Shown here piece by piece: positions 1 to 5,876 of a stretch of 9,050 nt of DNA; within the stretch, counting starts at the first letter, position 1; every line of letters starts with the position of its first letter. Origin of the DNA: Spirochaetaceae bacterium (GTDB taxonomy: Bacteria > Spirochaetota > Spirochaetia > CADAEX01). The stretch is from the NCBI GenBank assembly GCA_009778835.1, contig WRFK01000053.1, positions 1-9,050 of the forward strand. The letters are read 5' to 3'. Position numbers and translations under genes: made by a program. The notes under the pieces were generated by a model, which did not search any database, was not told the DNA's origin, and worked only from the letters and a program-made list of their open reading frames with translations.

Positions 1-47
1 ATACAGTAAAAAAACTTTTAAATAAAAATAATATTTTTCTTAATTAG
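1..47 (+). CDS. rpsP: 30S ribosomal protein S16, C-terminal end (5' partial)
   Basis: Read in the frame starting at base 3, the left edge encodes TVKKLLNKNNIFLN followed by TAG at 45-47. The first residues match the usual S16 tail, which ends with a TDTVxxLL-type segment. S16 is a small-subunit assembly protein. The gene immediately upstream of khpA-rimM-trmD-rplS is rpsP in very many bacteria, so position supports the call. Only about 14 codons are visible, so the identification rests on a short motif plus synteny. The other two forward frames stop within the first 25 bases. Confidence 0.6.
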   Translation, partial: TVKKLLNKNNIFLN

Positions 48-68
48 AATCTGTCCGAAATTATAGAT

Positions 69-180
69 TTATTGCTGATAGGCAGAGTTAAAACCCGCAT
101 TTTTATTGCATTCAGGCGAGAAAATGCAACTTCCGGGTGCTTCAAAGCAATAGACTTTGCAAGAAGCCGGACACTAATTA
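69..180. repeat. Dispersed repeat element, short copy
   Basis: This stretch between rpsP and khpA is related to 8451-8633. Both begin with TTATTG, then carry AAAAC(C/T)CGCATTTT, an identical 14-mer GGCGAGAAAATGCA, an ACTTTG block, and end at ATTA. GCATTTT (97-103) and AAAATGC (121-127) can pair around a 17-nt loop. In the other copy the same arms enclose about 99 nt, so this one looks internally deleted. A second imperfect inverted repeat lies at about 132-170, with CAAAG at 143-147 facing CTTTG at 155-159. Boundaries are estimated by eye from the pairwise similarity. No protein-coding role is apparent. Confidence 0.6.
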
Positions 181-201
181 AAACAAAACCAGGGAGAAAA
201 A

Positions 202-441
202 ATGACATTGGAAAAAGATCTTGTTGAATATATTGCAAAATCTCTTGTAGATAATCCTGATGCTGTAAGCGTAAATTTGATTGAGGGTGAAAAATCGACA
301 ATATTGGAGCTTAAAGTTGCTCAGGATGATATTGGAAAGGTTATTGGAAAACATGGCAGAATAGCAAAAGCAATAAGAACTGTTTTAAGTGCTTCTGCTA
401 CTAAAACCGGAAAAAGGGTTGTTCTGGAAATATTAGATTGA
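202..441 (+). CDS. khpA: KhpA, KH-domain RNA-binding protein
   Basis: This 79-residue protein is almost entirely one KH domain. The RNA-binding GxxG loop is in IGKHGR (residues 48-53), inside the family signature [15 protein letters not shown]. Size and motif match the YlqC/KhpA family, which in Gram-positive bacteria pairs with KhpB (Jag/EloR) to bind RNA and affect cell elongation and division. A spirochaete role is not established by this sequence. AGGGAG at 191-196 precedes the ATG with good spacing, so the start is secure. It sits between rpsP and rimM, the standard place for this gene, and rimM begins 4 nt after its stop codon. Confidence 0.93.
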   Translation: MTLEKDLVEYIAKSLVDNPDAVSVNLIEGEKSTILELKVAQDDIGKVIGKHGRIAKAIRTVLSASATKTGKRVVLEILD

Positions 442-445
442 AAAG

Positions 446-976
446 GTGCAGAAAAATAATACTTTAGCTATCGGAAAAATTAGAACATCTTTTGGGGTAA
501 AAGGATTTGTTAAAATAATCAGTTTTTCCGGTGAGAATGATCATTTTTACAAATTGGAAGAAGTTATTCTGAAAAATAACAGGATCCAGGAAAAAAAGAG
601 AATAGAAGAAGTTTTTCTACGTGAAAATGATCTTATAATAAAATTTGAAGGTATCCACACTCCTGAGGAAGCTAAAAAATATACTAATTGGGAAATATGG
701 GTGCCTCGGGAAAAAGTTTGTGCTCTTGGAGAAGGGGAGTACTACTTAGCAGATCTTTATGGAAGTACTCTAATAAGTACTCCTGAAAAAGGGTCAATAA
801 TATACGGAAAAGTAAAATCTGTTGTCTGCGACTGCGGGACAGTAGATCTTCTTGAAATTGAAGCAGGAGAAGATAAAACCAAGGTTTTTCTTGTCCCTTT
901 TTTAAACAAATTTATTGGTAAAGTTGATATTGCAAACAAGACTATAGAATTGCTGGAAGAATGGGTTATCCCATGA
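446..976 (+). CDS. rimM: Ribosome maturation factor RimM
   Basis: RimM binds S19 and helps mature the 3' domain of 16S rRNA in the small subunit. The 176-residue product has the two expected parts. The N-terminal RimM barrel opens with AIGKIRTSFGVKGFVKI, and the PRC-barrel begins near residue 97 with GEYYLADLYG and closes with VPFLNKFIGKVDI. The length is normal for the family. The start is taken as GTG at 446, because the frame is closed by a TAG at 434-436 just upstream and no ATG lies near. There is no clear Shine-Dalgarno, so translation probably depends on ribosomes terminating at khpA 4 nt earlier. The stop overlaps the likely trmD start as ATGA. Confidence 0.93.
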   Translation: MQKNNTLAIGKIRTSFGVKGFVKIISFSGENDHFYKLEEVILKNNRIQEKKRIEEVFLRENDLIIKFEGIHTPEEAKKYTNWEIWVPREKVCALGEGEYYLADLYGSTLISTPEKGSIIYGKVKSVVCDCGTVDLLEIEAGEDKTKVFLVPFLNKFIGKVDIANKTIELLEEWVIP

Positions 977-1710
977 AAATCAATATTCTTACCCTTTTTC
1001 CTGAAATAATTGCTGTTTATTTTAATAACTCAATTATGTTAAAAGCAGTTGAAAAGGGACTTGTTAATTTTAATATTGTAAATATCAGGGATTTTGCAAA
1101 AAATAAGCATAAAACCTGTGATGATTACCCCTACGGGGGCGGTGCGGGAATGATTTTAAAAGCAGAGCCTCTTTTTGAAGCTTTGGATTCTGTTTCTGCA
1201 TCAACCATAAGGACAATATATCCTTCCCCTTCGGGCAGGGTTTTTAACCAGGCATATGCAAAGGATCTTTCAACAGAGAAAGAACTTATTTTTATCTGTG
1301 GAAGGTATGAAGGTATTGACCAGAGAGTCATAGACAGATATGTTAATGATGAAATATGTATAGGCGATTATATCCTCTCTTCAGGGGAAATTGCCGCGCT
1401 TGCAATTATTGATTCTGTTTACAGGCTGCTGGATGGAGTAATAAGCAGTTCTTCTCTTGAGGAAGAAAGTTTTGAAAGGGGAATACTTGAATATCCCCAA
1501 TATACAAGACCAGCGGAATTTAATGGTATAAAAGTGCCTGATGTGCTGCTTTCAGGACATGCCTTGAATATAAAAAACTGGAGACTTGAAAAAAGTCTCG
1601 AAAAAACAAGAAAATATAGGCCGGATCTTCTAAGCCGTAATATAACTGCGGATATGAAAATGGGTGACTATGTAGATAAATCAGGAGGAGATAAAAATGG
1701 ACTTGATTAA
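973..1710 (+). CDS. trmD: tRNA (guanine-37-N1)-methyltransferase TrmD
   Basis: TrmD transfers a methyl group from S-adenosylmethionine to N1 of G37 in tRNAs reading CNN and some other codons, preventing +1 frameshifting. It is a SPOUT-fold, knotted dimer. Visible signatures, numbered from the ATG at 973, are [10 protein letters not shown] (51-60), [11 protein letters not shown] (83-93), [10 protein letters not shown] (109-118) and [10 protein letters not shown] (130-139), then YPQYTRP in the C-terminal half. The knot-loop motif is SSGE rather than the commoner SGGE. An ATG lies at 961, but 973 gives the usual [11 protein letters not shown] start, a 245-residue protein and an ATGA overlap with rimM, so I prefer it. 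The 3' end overlaps rplS by 14 nt. Confidence 0.95.
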   Translation: MKINILTLFPEIIAVYFNNSIMLKAVEKGLVNFNIVNIRDFAKNKHKTCDDYPYGGGAGMILKAEPLFEALDSVSASTIRTIYPSPSGRVFNQAYAKDLSTEKELIFICGRYEGIDQRVIDRYVNDEICIGDYILSSGEIAALAIIDSVYRLLDGVISSSSLEEESFERGILEYPQYTRPAEFNGIKVPDVLLSGHALNIKNWRLEKSLEKTRKYRPDLLSRNITADMKMGDYVDKSGGDKNGLD

Positions 1711-2065
1711 ATCAATTGAGGCAAAACAAATAAAGGAAAATGCTGAAAATTTTCATATTGGCGATACAATAAAGGTATTTTTTAAAATTATTGAAGGTGC
1801 AACAGAAAGAGTTCAGATTTTTGAAGGAGCTTGCATTGCTAAAAGCAATACAGGAATAAGAAAAGCTTTTACTGTAAGAAAATTGTCTTATGGTGTTGGT
1901 GTTGAAAGAATTTTTCCTCTTCATTCGCCTCGAATTCAAAAAATAGAAGTTGTAAGACCCGGAAAAGTAAGAAGAGCAAAACTCTATTACCTTAGAGGCA
2001 GAGTTGGCAAAGCTGTAAAAATTAAAGAACTTATTAGAAAAAAAGCTGACAAGGTGAATGCTTGA
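1697..2065 (+). CDS. rplS: 50S ribosomal protein L19
   Basis: L19 is a large-subunit protein near the interface with the 30S subunit. The 122-residue sequence shows the classic signatures [20 protein letters not shown] and [15 protein letters not shown], followed by the basic tail with [17 protein letters not shown]. The length is typical. A strong AGGAGGAG at 1683-1690 sits 6 nt before the ATG, so rplS has its own efficient initiation site although it starts inside trmD. That fits the need for far more L19 than TrmD. Its stop overlaps the next gene by 8 nt. Ten or so of its arginine codons are AGA and only about one is CGN, typical of this genome's core genes. Confidence 0.97.
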   Translation: MDLIKSIEAKQIKENAENFHIGDTIKVFFKIIEGATERVQIFEGACIAKSNTGIRKAFTVRKLSYGVGVERIFPLHSPRIQKIEVVRPGKVRRAKLYYLRGRVGKAVKIKELIRKKADKVNA

Positions 2066-3014
2066 GATAAATCCTGCCGGCAAAGTCGGAAATGGGGCTC
2101 TCCGTTACAGCGGAAGCATAACAGTTGTTGAAAACATTTCAGACAAATATTTTAAAGTTAAAGCCGGCTCACAGGAATTTATTGTTTTAAGTAAAAATAA
2201 TTTATCCCCCGGAGATACTATAAAAGGAACTATTTTCTCAAGTGGAAATAGTTTTTATCTTTCAGTTTTAAAAAAACCGCAGAATAATTCTCTTTTTATT
2301 CCCCAGGATGCAAATACTCATACTAAAAACGACATTATATCCAGATTTTTAGCTTCATTTCTCGATTCTACAGGAAAAAAAGCTGATAATATCCTGGTAT
2401 CTATTTTACAATCCCTTATTTCCAGGAAAAAAATAACAGATAATTTTTATGCCACACTTGCGGGAGAAGCATATTTAAAAGGTTTAAAAAACGAATCTGC
2501 AATTTCTGCTTTTTTAGACGCTGTTTCCCCTGATCGTGAAAGAAATCAGGGGGGGCAAAAACAAGGCAAAAAAAATACTGATAAAGAAAAGATTAAAGAG
2601 GTTTTGTCTAAAGCTGTATCTGACTCTGAACAAGAGGATAACCCTGTATTTATTTTTAACCATTTGTCCCTCCCGGACAAAAACTGGATGATTATTCCTT
2701 TTAAAATAGATGATCTTGAAGGGGACCTAAGGCTTAAAACAATTGAAAACGAGCTTAAAAACCTTATTATTCATGTTGAAAAAGGAACCTCTAAATGGTT
2801 TTTTGAATTGTTTGATTTAAAAAAAGCTAAAAAAACAGTAAAAATTTATGCAAATACAGAAGGAACCATTGCTTGCCAGGGGGAAAAGTTTAATCTATTT
2901 AAGAAAAAACTTCACAACATTGGTGTAAAAATTGACGATAATATCTATGATATTCATATATTTAATGGATTCTCAAAAATTAATGCTTTTTATGATGTAG
3001 ATTTGAGAATATAA
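2058..3014 (+). CDS. FliK-like protein (probable flagellar hook-length control family)
   Basis: A 318-residue soluble protein with no signal peptide or membrane segment. It appears modular: a small beta-rich N-terminal part (to about residue 75), a helical middle (about 90-160), a charged low-complexity linker rich in Q, G and K (about 165-200), and a C-terminal domain. In the C-terminal domain, [20 protein letters not shown] followed by [15 protein letters not shown] resembles the arrangement of the FliK C-terminal domain. The similarity is weak and judged by eye. Context supports it: the next gene is an isolated FlhB C-terminal domain, the known FliK partner, and Bacillus has a comparable ylqG-ylqH pair near its trmD-rplS genes. 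It starts within rplS (8-nt overlap). A hairpin and a G7 tract fall in the linker. Confidence 0.6.
   Translation: MLEINPAGKVGNGALRYSGSITVVENISDKYFKVKAGSQEFIVLSKNNLSPGDTIKGTIFSSGNSFYLSVLKKPQNNSLFIPQDANTHTKNDIISRFLASFLDSTGKKADNILVSILQSLISRKKITDNFYATLAGEAYLKGLKNESAISAFLDAVSPDRERNQGGQKQGKKNTDKEKIKEVLSKAVSDSEQEDNPVFIFNHLSLPDKNWMIIPFKIDDLEGDLRLKTIENELKNLIIHVEKGTSKWFFELFDLKKAKKTVKIYANTEGTIACQGEKFNLFKKKLHNIGVKIDDNIYDIHIFNGFSKINAFYDVDLRI
2527..2555 (+). repeat. Intragenic hairpin plus G7 homopolymer in the FliK-like gene
   Basis: CCCCTGAT (2527-2534) and ATCAGGGG (2545-2552) form a perfect 8-bp stem with a 10-nt loop. The right arm runs into a seven-G run (2549-2555), and an A8 run follows at 2568-2575. 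All of this lies in the linker that joins the two halves of the predicted protein. Such a G run is notable in an AT-rich genome. Confidence 0.7.
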
Positions 3015-3019
3015 TTACT

Positions 3020-3265
3020 ATGAAGATTAAAAAAGCTGTAGCACTAAAGTACAATGAAAGTCTGATTGCGCCTGTTATTACAGCAAAAGGTAGTGGCTAC
3101 AGTGCAGAAAAAATAGTTGAAATAGCTGCTAAAAATGGAATAGTTGTTTTAAAAAATGAAAAGCTTTCCAATTGTTTATATACATTTAAGACAGGAGATT
3201 TTATTACTGAAGAGTATTATGAGATTGTGGCAGAAATACTTGCTTTTGTGCTCAAAGTTCAGTAA
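3020..3265 (+). CDS. Stand-alone FlhB cytoplasmic C-terminal domain (FlhX/YlqH-like)
   Basis: The 81 residues align with only the part of FlhB that follows its autocleavage site: AVALKYNES, then a PVITAKG segment, the EKIVEIAAKNGI helix, and the closing ITEEYYEIVAEILAFV. Full-length FlhB has four membrane helices and an NPTH cleavage motif before this region. Here there are no membrane helices, and the residues before AVALKY are MKIKK, so it matches the post-cleavage fragment made as a separate gene. Comparable proteins are known as YlqH in Bacillus and FlhX in Helicobacter, where FlhX can complement loss of the FlhB C-terminal part. It begins 5 nt after the FliK-like gene with no strong Shine-Dalgarno, suggesting coupled translation. 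A role in export-substrate switching is inferred. Confidence 0.85.
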   Translation: MKIKKAVALKYNESLIAPVITAKGSGYSAEKIVEIAAKNGIVVLKNEKLSNCLYTFKTGDFITEEYYEIVAEILAFVLKVQ

Positions 3266-3268
3266 CAG

Positions 3269-4423
3269 ATGGATATGAAAAAATTAAAAGTATCGGATTT
3301 AAGGGACGGCGATAGGTTTACTGAAGCTATTTACATGGATCAAAAACTCTCTAATATGCTTGTTCCGGCAAACCTGGACTTGAAAGCTAGAGATCTCGAA
3401 CGAATTATAAAATGGGGTGTTGAAGAGGTATATACAGAAGGAGAGTTGATCGATATATCTAAAGAAGTCCCTACATCCGGAAAGGTTGTAGATCCTGCGG
3501 ATTCAAAATTTTTCAGCACTTATGTTTCTATTATAGAACTTTTTTCTATGGTTATTATTTCTCTTAAAAATGGAAAAAAGCCCAATATTACGAATATTAA
3601 TGATATTGCAGACCAGCTTATAGGGATGGTTGAAAGCGCGGATGATATAAAAGATATCCATGAGCTTGTAGGATATATAAATAAAAGCGATAAGCTTGGC
3701 GAAAAATATGCTGTTAGCGGTATAAACTGCGCTATTTTATCGATCATTGTAGGAAAGGAATTTGAACTTACTCCAATAAGGATGAAAAGTCTTGTAATTG
3801 CTTCTATGCTTCATGATATTGGGATGCTGAAAATTCCTGAAAGGATTCTGGAAAAAAAAGGGAATCTTACGCCGGAAGAGCTTGCTGTAGTTAAAATGCA
3901 TCCTACTGTTTCTTTTCAGGCTATTACAAAAGTATTGGGTTTTCCGGAAACTGTTGCCAGAATCGTAATTCAGCATCATGAAAGATGGGATGGAAATGGC
4001 TATCCAAGCAAACTGGCAGGAGAACAGATAAATCTTCTTGCAAGAATACTTGCAGTCACAGATTCATTTGAGGCAATGAACAGGTCAAAGGCATACAGAA
4101 CCTCCATGATCGGATATGCTGCAATGAAACAGATATTAAATGAAAATTCAAAAAAATATGATGCATCTATAGTTAAAATGCTGGTTAAAGTTTTGGGTAT
4201 ATATCCTCCGGGAAGCTTTGTAATTCTTAATGATACCAGCATAGGCAAAGTTATAAGGGTTAAACCAGTAGCTCCGCTGCGGCCTGTTATAAAGTTGTTG
4301 ATAAATTCTGCAGGTGTAAAAGTTGAGAAAAATGAAGAAATAGATTTGGTAAAAAATACAAAACTTTTTATTGTAAAAGTTATTGATCTTTCAGAAATGG
4401 AAGGAAAGTTACCGGTTGAATAA
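3269..4423 (+). CDS. HD-GYP domain protein (possible cyclic-di-GMP phosphodiesterase)
   Basis: HD-GYP proteins hydrolyse cyclic-di-GMP using a bi- or trinuclear metal site. Residues 1-60 resemble the DUF3391-type N-terminal module (LKVSDLRDGDRF through WGVEEVYTEGE). The HD-GYP domain spans about 140-310, with HDIG at 182-185, K209-M-H211, and HHERWDGNGYP at 236-246. D265 in AVTDSFEA is the expected late ligand. Two departures stand out. The histidine usually found about 32 residues before HDIG is serine (S150, in AVSGINCAIL), and the lysine after HDIG is methionine (M186). Activity is therefore uncertain. A short beta-rich tail follows (310-384). It starts 3 nt after the FlhB-like gene, and an alternative ATG lies at 3275. 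Confidence 0.88.
   Translation: MDMKKLKVSDLRDGDRFTEAIYMDQKLSNMLVPANLDLKARDLERIIKWGVEEVYTEGELIDISKEVPTSGKVVDPADSKFFSTYVSIIELFSMVIISLKNGKKPNITNINDIADQLIGMVESADDIKDIHELVGYINKSDKLGEKYAVSGINCAILSIIVGKEFELTPIRMKSLVIASMLHDIGMLKIPERILEKKGNLTPEELAVVKMHPTVSFQAITKVLGFPETVARIVIQHHERWDGNGYPSKLAGEQINLLARILAVTDSFEAMNRSKAYRTSMIGYAAMKQILNENSKKYDASIVKMLVKVLGIYPPGSFVILNDTSIGKVIRVKPVAPLRPVIKLLINSAGVKVEKNEEIDLVKNTKLFIVKVIDLSEMEGKLPVE
4402..4408 (+). promoter_or_regulatory. Ribosome binding site selecting the TTG start of yraN
   Basis: AGGAAAG lies 7 nt upstream of TTG at 4416, inside the end of the HD-GYP gene. The more upstream in-frame TTG (4383) has no comparable site and would add 11 residues atypical of the family. 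Confidence 0.6.
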
Positions 4424-4775
4424 GTATGAGAGGGGAAAAGAAGGAGAAGATATAGCTTGCAAATATCTTATAGAAAAAGGTTACCTTGTTATAGAGAGAA
4501 ACTATAGAGGTAAAAATGGCGAAATAGATATAATTGCAAGAGATGGGAATGTTATTGTGTTTATAGAGGTTAAATCCTGGAAAACCATTCCTGTTTCAGA
4601 AGCTGGGTTTAGTATGAGTATTATGAAAAAAAGAAGAATAACAAAAAGTGCAGAACAATATATCTTTGAAAACAGAAAACAAATATCAGACTTTGATATA
4701 AGGTTTGATTTTGTATTCGTAGATACAGTAAGGAATAGCATAACCCATAGCAAGAATATAATTATGGAGAGCTAG
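4416..4775 (+). CDS. yraN: YraN/UPF0102 family endonuclease-like protein
   Basis: With the TTG at 4416 the product is 119 residues, the usual YraN size, beginning MNKYERGKEGEDIACKYL. The family has a restriction-endonuclease-like (PD-(D/E)xK) fold. Visible core residues are E11, D38 in NGEIDIIA, and E51-x-K53 in VFIEVKSW, matching the E...D...ExK pattern. Its biological substrate is not settled, though links to DNA uptake or recombination have been suggested for relatives. It overlaps the HD-GYP stop by 8 nt, a sign of coupled translation. The TTG start is inferred from the family start and the AGGAAAG at 4402-4408. The rest of the call is firm. Confidence 0.9.
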   Translation: MNKYERGKEGEDIACKYLIEKGYLVIERNYRGKNGEIDIIARDGNVIVFIEVKSWKTIPVSEAGFSMSIMKKRRITKSAEQYIFENRKQISDFDIRFDFVFVDTVRNSITHSKNIIMES

Positions 4776-4781
4776 TAAATT

Positions 4782-4931
4782 ATGGTAAGAATTGCTAAAG
4801 AAACAGATCCTACCAAATTAGAAGAACTCAGAGAAAAAATTAATGATGAAAATTATTTGTCTATAGCAATTCAGCAGTTAGCTCAAATTTTATCAACAGA
4901 GATAGTTGGGATTGATGAAGAAAATCCATGA
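4782..4931 (+). CDS. Small conserved-looking hypothetical protein, 49 residues
   Basis: An ATG frame of 49 codons fills the gap between yraN and the next gene, starting 6 nt after the yraN stop and ending 8 nt before the next ATG. GGAGAG at 4766-4771 is a reasonable ribosome binding site, about 10 nt upstream. The predicted product starts MVRIAKETDPTKLEELREKI and continues into a second helix (YLSIAIQQLAQILSTEI) before an acidic end. It is soluble and probably all helical, with no Cys, Trp or His. I do not recognise a family. Position, spacing and clean translation support it as a genuine gene of this operon. Confidence 0.72.
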   Translation: MVRIAKETDPTKLEELREKINDENYLSIAIQQLAQILSTEIVGIDEENP

Positions 4932-4939
4932 GGTTTTAA

Positions 4940-5326
4940 ATGGGTAATAAAAGAGATTTTAGAAAAGATTATAGAAATAAAAATAGAGGCAATTTTAATA
5001 ATCCGCCAAGAGAAAAACCAGAAGAAAACAAGATCATACTTAAGTGCGAAATATGTATGCAGGATATACAGGATATAAGTTCTGCAATTGCATTGCCCGA
5101 GACAGGAAATCCTGCTCACTTTGACTGTGTACTAAAGAGAATTAAAGAAAATGAAAATCTTAGAGAAAAAGAACAGCTTGTCTATTTAGGGAGCGGCACT
5201 TTTGGTATTATAGAAAATATTTCAACTAACCAAAATCCTAATTTTAAAATAATAAGAAAAATTGATTTTGAAGACCACGAAAATATACCTGAATGGCGCA
5301 AACAGATGATCAAAGTGAAAATATAA
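4940..5326 (+). CDS. Hypothetical protein with a CxxC...HxxC putative zinc site
   Basis: A 128-residue protein of unassigned function. Residues 1-30 are rich in Arg, Asn and Lys (RNKNRGNFNN) and probably disordered, perhaps nucleic-acid binding. A compact module follows with C36-E-I-C39 and H60-F-D-C63, a spacing that suits one zinc ion in a ribbon or treble-clef-like fold. A conserved-looking segment, YLGSGTFGIIE, and a basic, charged tail complete it. It begins 8 nt after the 49-residue gene with TGAGG close upstream, and is probably the last gene of the operon. No clear terminator follows. The zinc proposal rests on residue spacing only. Confidence 0.78.
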   Translation: MGNKRDFRKDYRNKNRGNFNNPPREKPEENKIILKCEICMQDIQDISSAIALPETGNPAHFDCVLKRIKENENLREKEQLVYLGSGTFGIIENISTNQNPNFKIIRKIDFEDHENIPEWRKQMIKVKI

Positions 5327-5425
5327 TTTTATTTTATACGGTTGTCATTTATTTGACCAACTAAAAACTCACATCCTTTAACACAAACATCAATTACTAA
5401 AAAGCAGCAAGTACAATGAAGCTAA

Positions 5426-5527
5426 TATTATATCCAAGAGGACTTTCTTGACAGGTTTTTACCTTTGGTAGATTGGAATATAACGATTGATAGACATGTG
5501 TATAGGTTGTATAATCTGAATGAATGA
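5426..5527 (+). pseudogene. C-terminal remnant resembling a type IIG-like restriction/methyltransferase protein
   Basis: The frame from 5426 to the TGA at 5525-5527 reads YYIQEDFLDRFLPLVDWN followed by ITIDRHVYRLYNLNE. The (I)DxxVYxLYxL pattern is common at the very C-terminus of large Eco57I/type IIG and BREX-type methyltransferases, where it is usually followed by a few more residues. Upstream the same frame has TGA and TAA stops within about 15 bases (5416-5425), and there is no start codon, so this would be a fragment of a decayed gene. The 5327-5425 stretch shows no continuation that I can read in other frames. The call rests on one short motif. Chance is possible, but the neighbouring toxin-antitoxin pair makes a decayed defence locus plausible. 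Confidence 0.33.
5487..5515 (+). promoter_or_regulatory. Sigma-70-type promoter for the MNT-HEPN pair
   Basis: TTGATA (5487-5492), a 17-nt spacer and a perfect TATAAT (5510-5515) predict transcription from about 5522. That point is downstream of the in-frame ATG at 5520, which argues for translation from ATG 5547 instead. The promoter lies within the presumed methyltransferase remnant. Confidence 0.65.
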
Positions 5528-5531
5528 AGTT

Positions 5532-5537
5532 AGGGGG
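5532..5537 (+). promoter_or_regulatory. Ribosome binding site setting the MNT start at 5547
   Basis: AGGGGG sits 9 nt before ATG 5547. The upstream ATG at 5520 has no such site and falls at or before the predicted transcription start. Confidence 0.6.
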
Positions 5538-5546
5538 AAACTAGGT

Positions 5547-5876
5547 ATGACTAAAATGGATCCGGCAATTCAAAATGAAATTGATATTATAACTGAAGCA
5601 ATTAAAGCCAATACAACTCCTGAATCAATTTATCTTTTTGGCTCATACGCGCATGGAACGCCCAATCGCGACTCTGATATTGACATTTATGTTGTTGTTC
5701 CTGATTCCGAAACAGATACCATAGAGCTTAATGCAAAAATATGTTTTGATTTGGCCCGAAAGAAAACTATTCCCATAGATCTTTTGATAGGGAAAAAAAG
5801 CGTTTTTGAAAATCGCAAAAATAGGTTAACCTTTGAAAAAGTAATTGCAGATGAAGGGATTAAGATTTATGGATAA
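5547..5876 (+). CDS. MNT-domain nucleotidyltransferase, probable antitoxin (MntA-type)
   Basis: A 109-residue minimal nucleotidyltransferase. The active-site signature GS-x10-DxD is exact: G32-S33 in YLFGSYAHG, then D44-I-D46 in DSDIDIYVVV. The third carboxylate is probably D78 in IPIDLLIG. In the MntA-HepT type of toxin-antitoxin system, the MNT protein inactivates the HEPN toxin by transferring AMP groups to it. The ATG at 5547 is chosen over 5520 because of the AGGGGG site and the promoter position. The gene overlaps the HEPN gene by 8 nt. Three of its four arginine codons are CGN, while genes such as rplS and the HD-GYP gene use almost only AGA/AGG, suggesting acquisition by transfer. Confidence 0.85.
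   Translation: MTKMDPAIQNEIDIITEAIKANTTPESIYLFGSYAHGTPNRDSDIDIYVVVPDSETDTIELNAKICFDLARKKTIPIDLLIGKKSVFENRKNRLTFEKVIADEGIKIYG

Noticed and set aside
157..184. Promoter-like TTGCAA-16-TAAAAC before khpA
   Set aside because: Only 4 of 6 matches in each box with a short spacer in an AT-rich sequence. Read-through from the rpsP operon explains expression equally well.
44..301. Minus-strand 85-codon frame across the rpsP-khpA gap
   Set aside because: It runs antisense into khpA and through the repeat, and has no ribosome site or family resemblance. It is a by-product of the repeat.
1712..2083. Minus-strand 123-codon frame opposite rplS
   Set aside because: It is fully antisense to L19, rich in Ser, Phe and Asn from reversed AT-rich codons, and has no supporting start signal.
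5340..5361. Inverted repeat GGTTGTCA/TGACCAAC after the last operon gene as a terminator
   Set aside because: The stem has a bulge and is followed by TAAAAACTC rather than a T run, so it is not a convincing intrinsic terminator.
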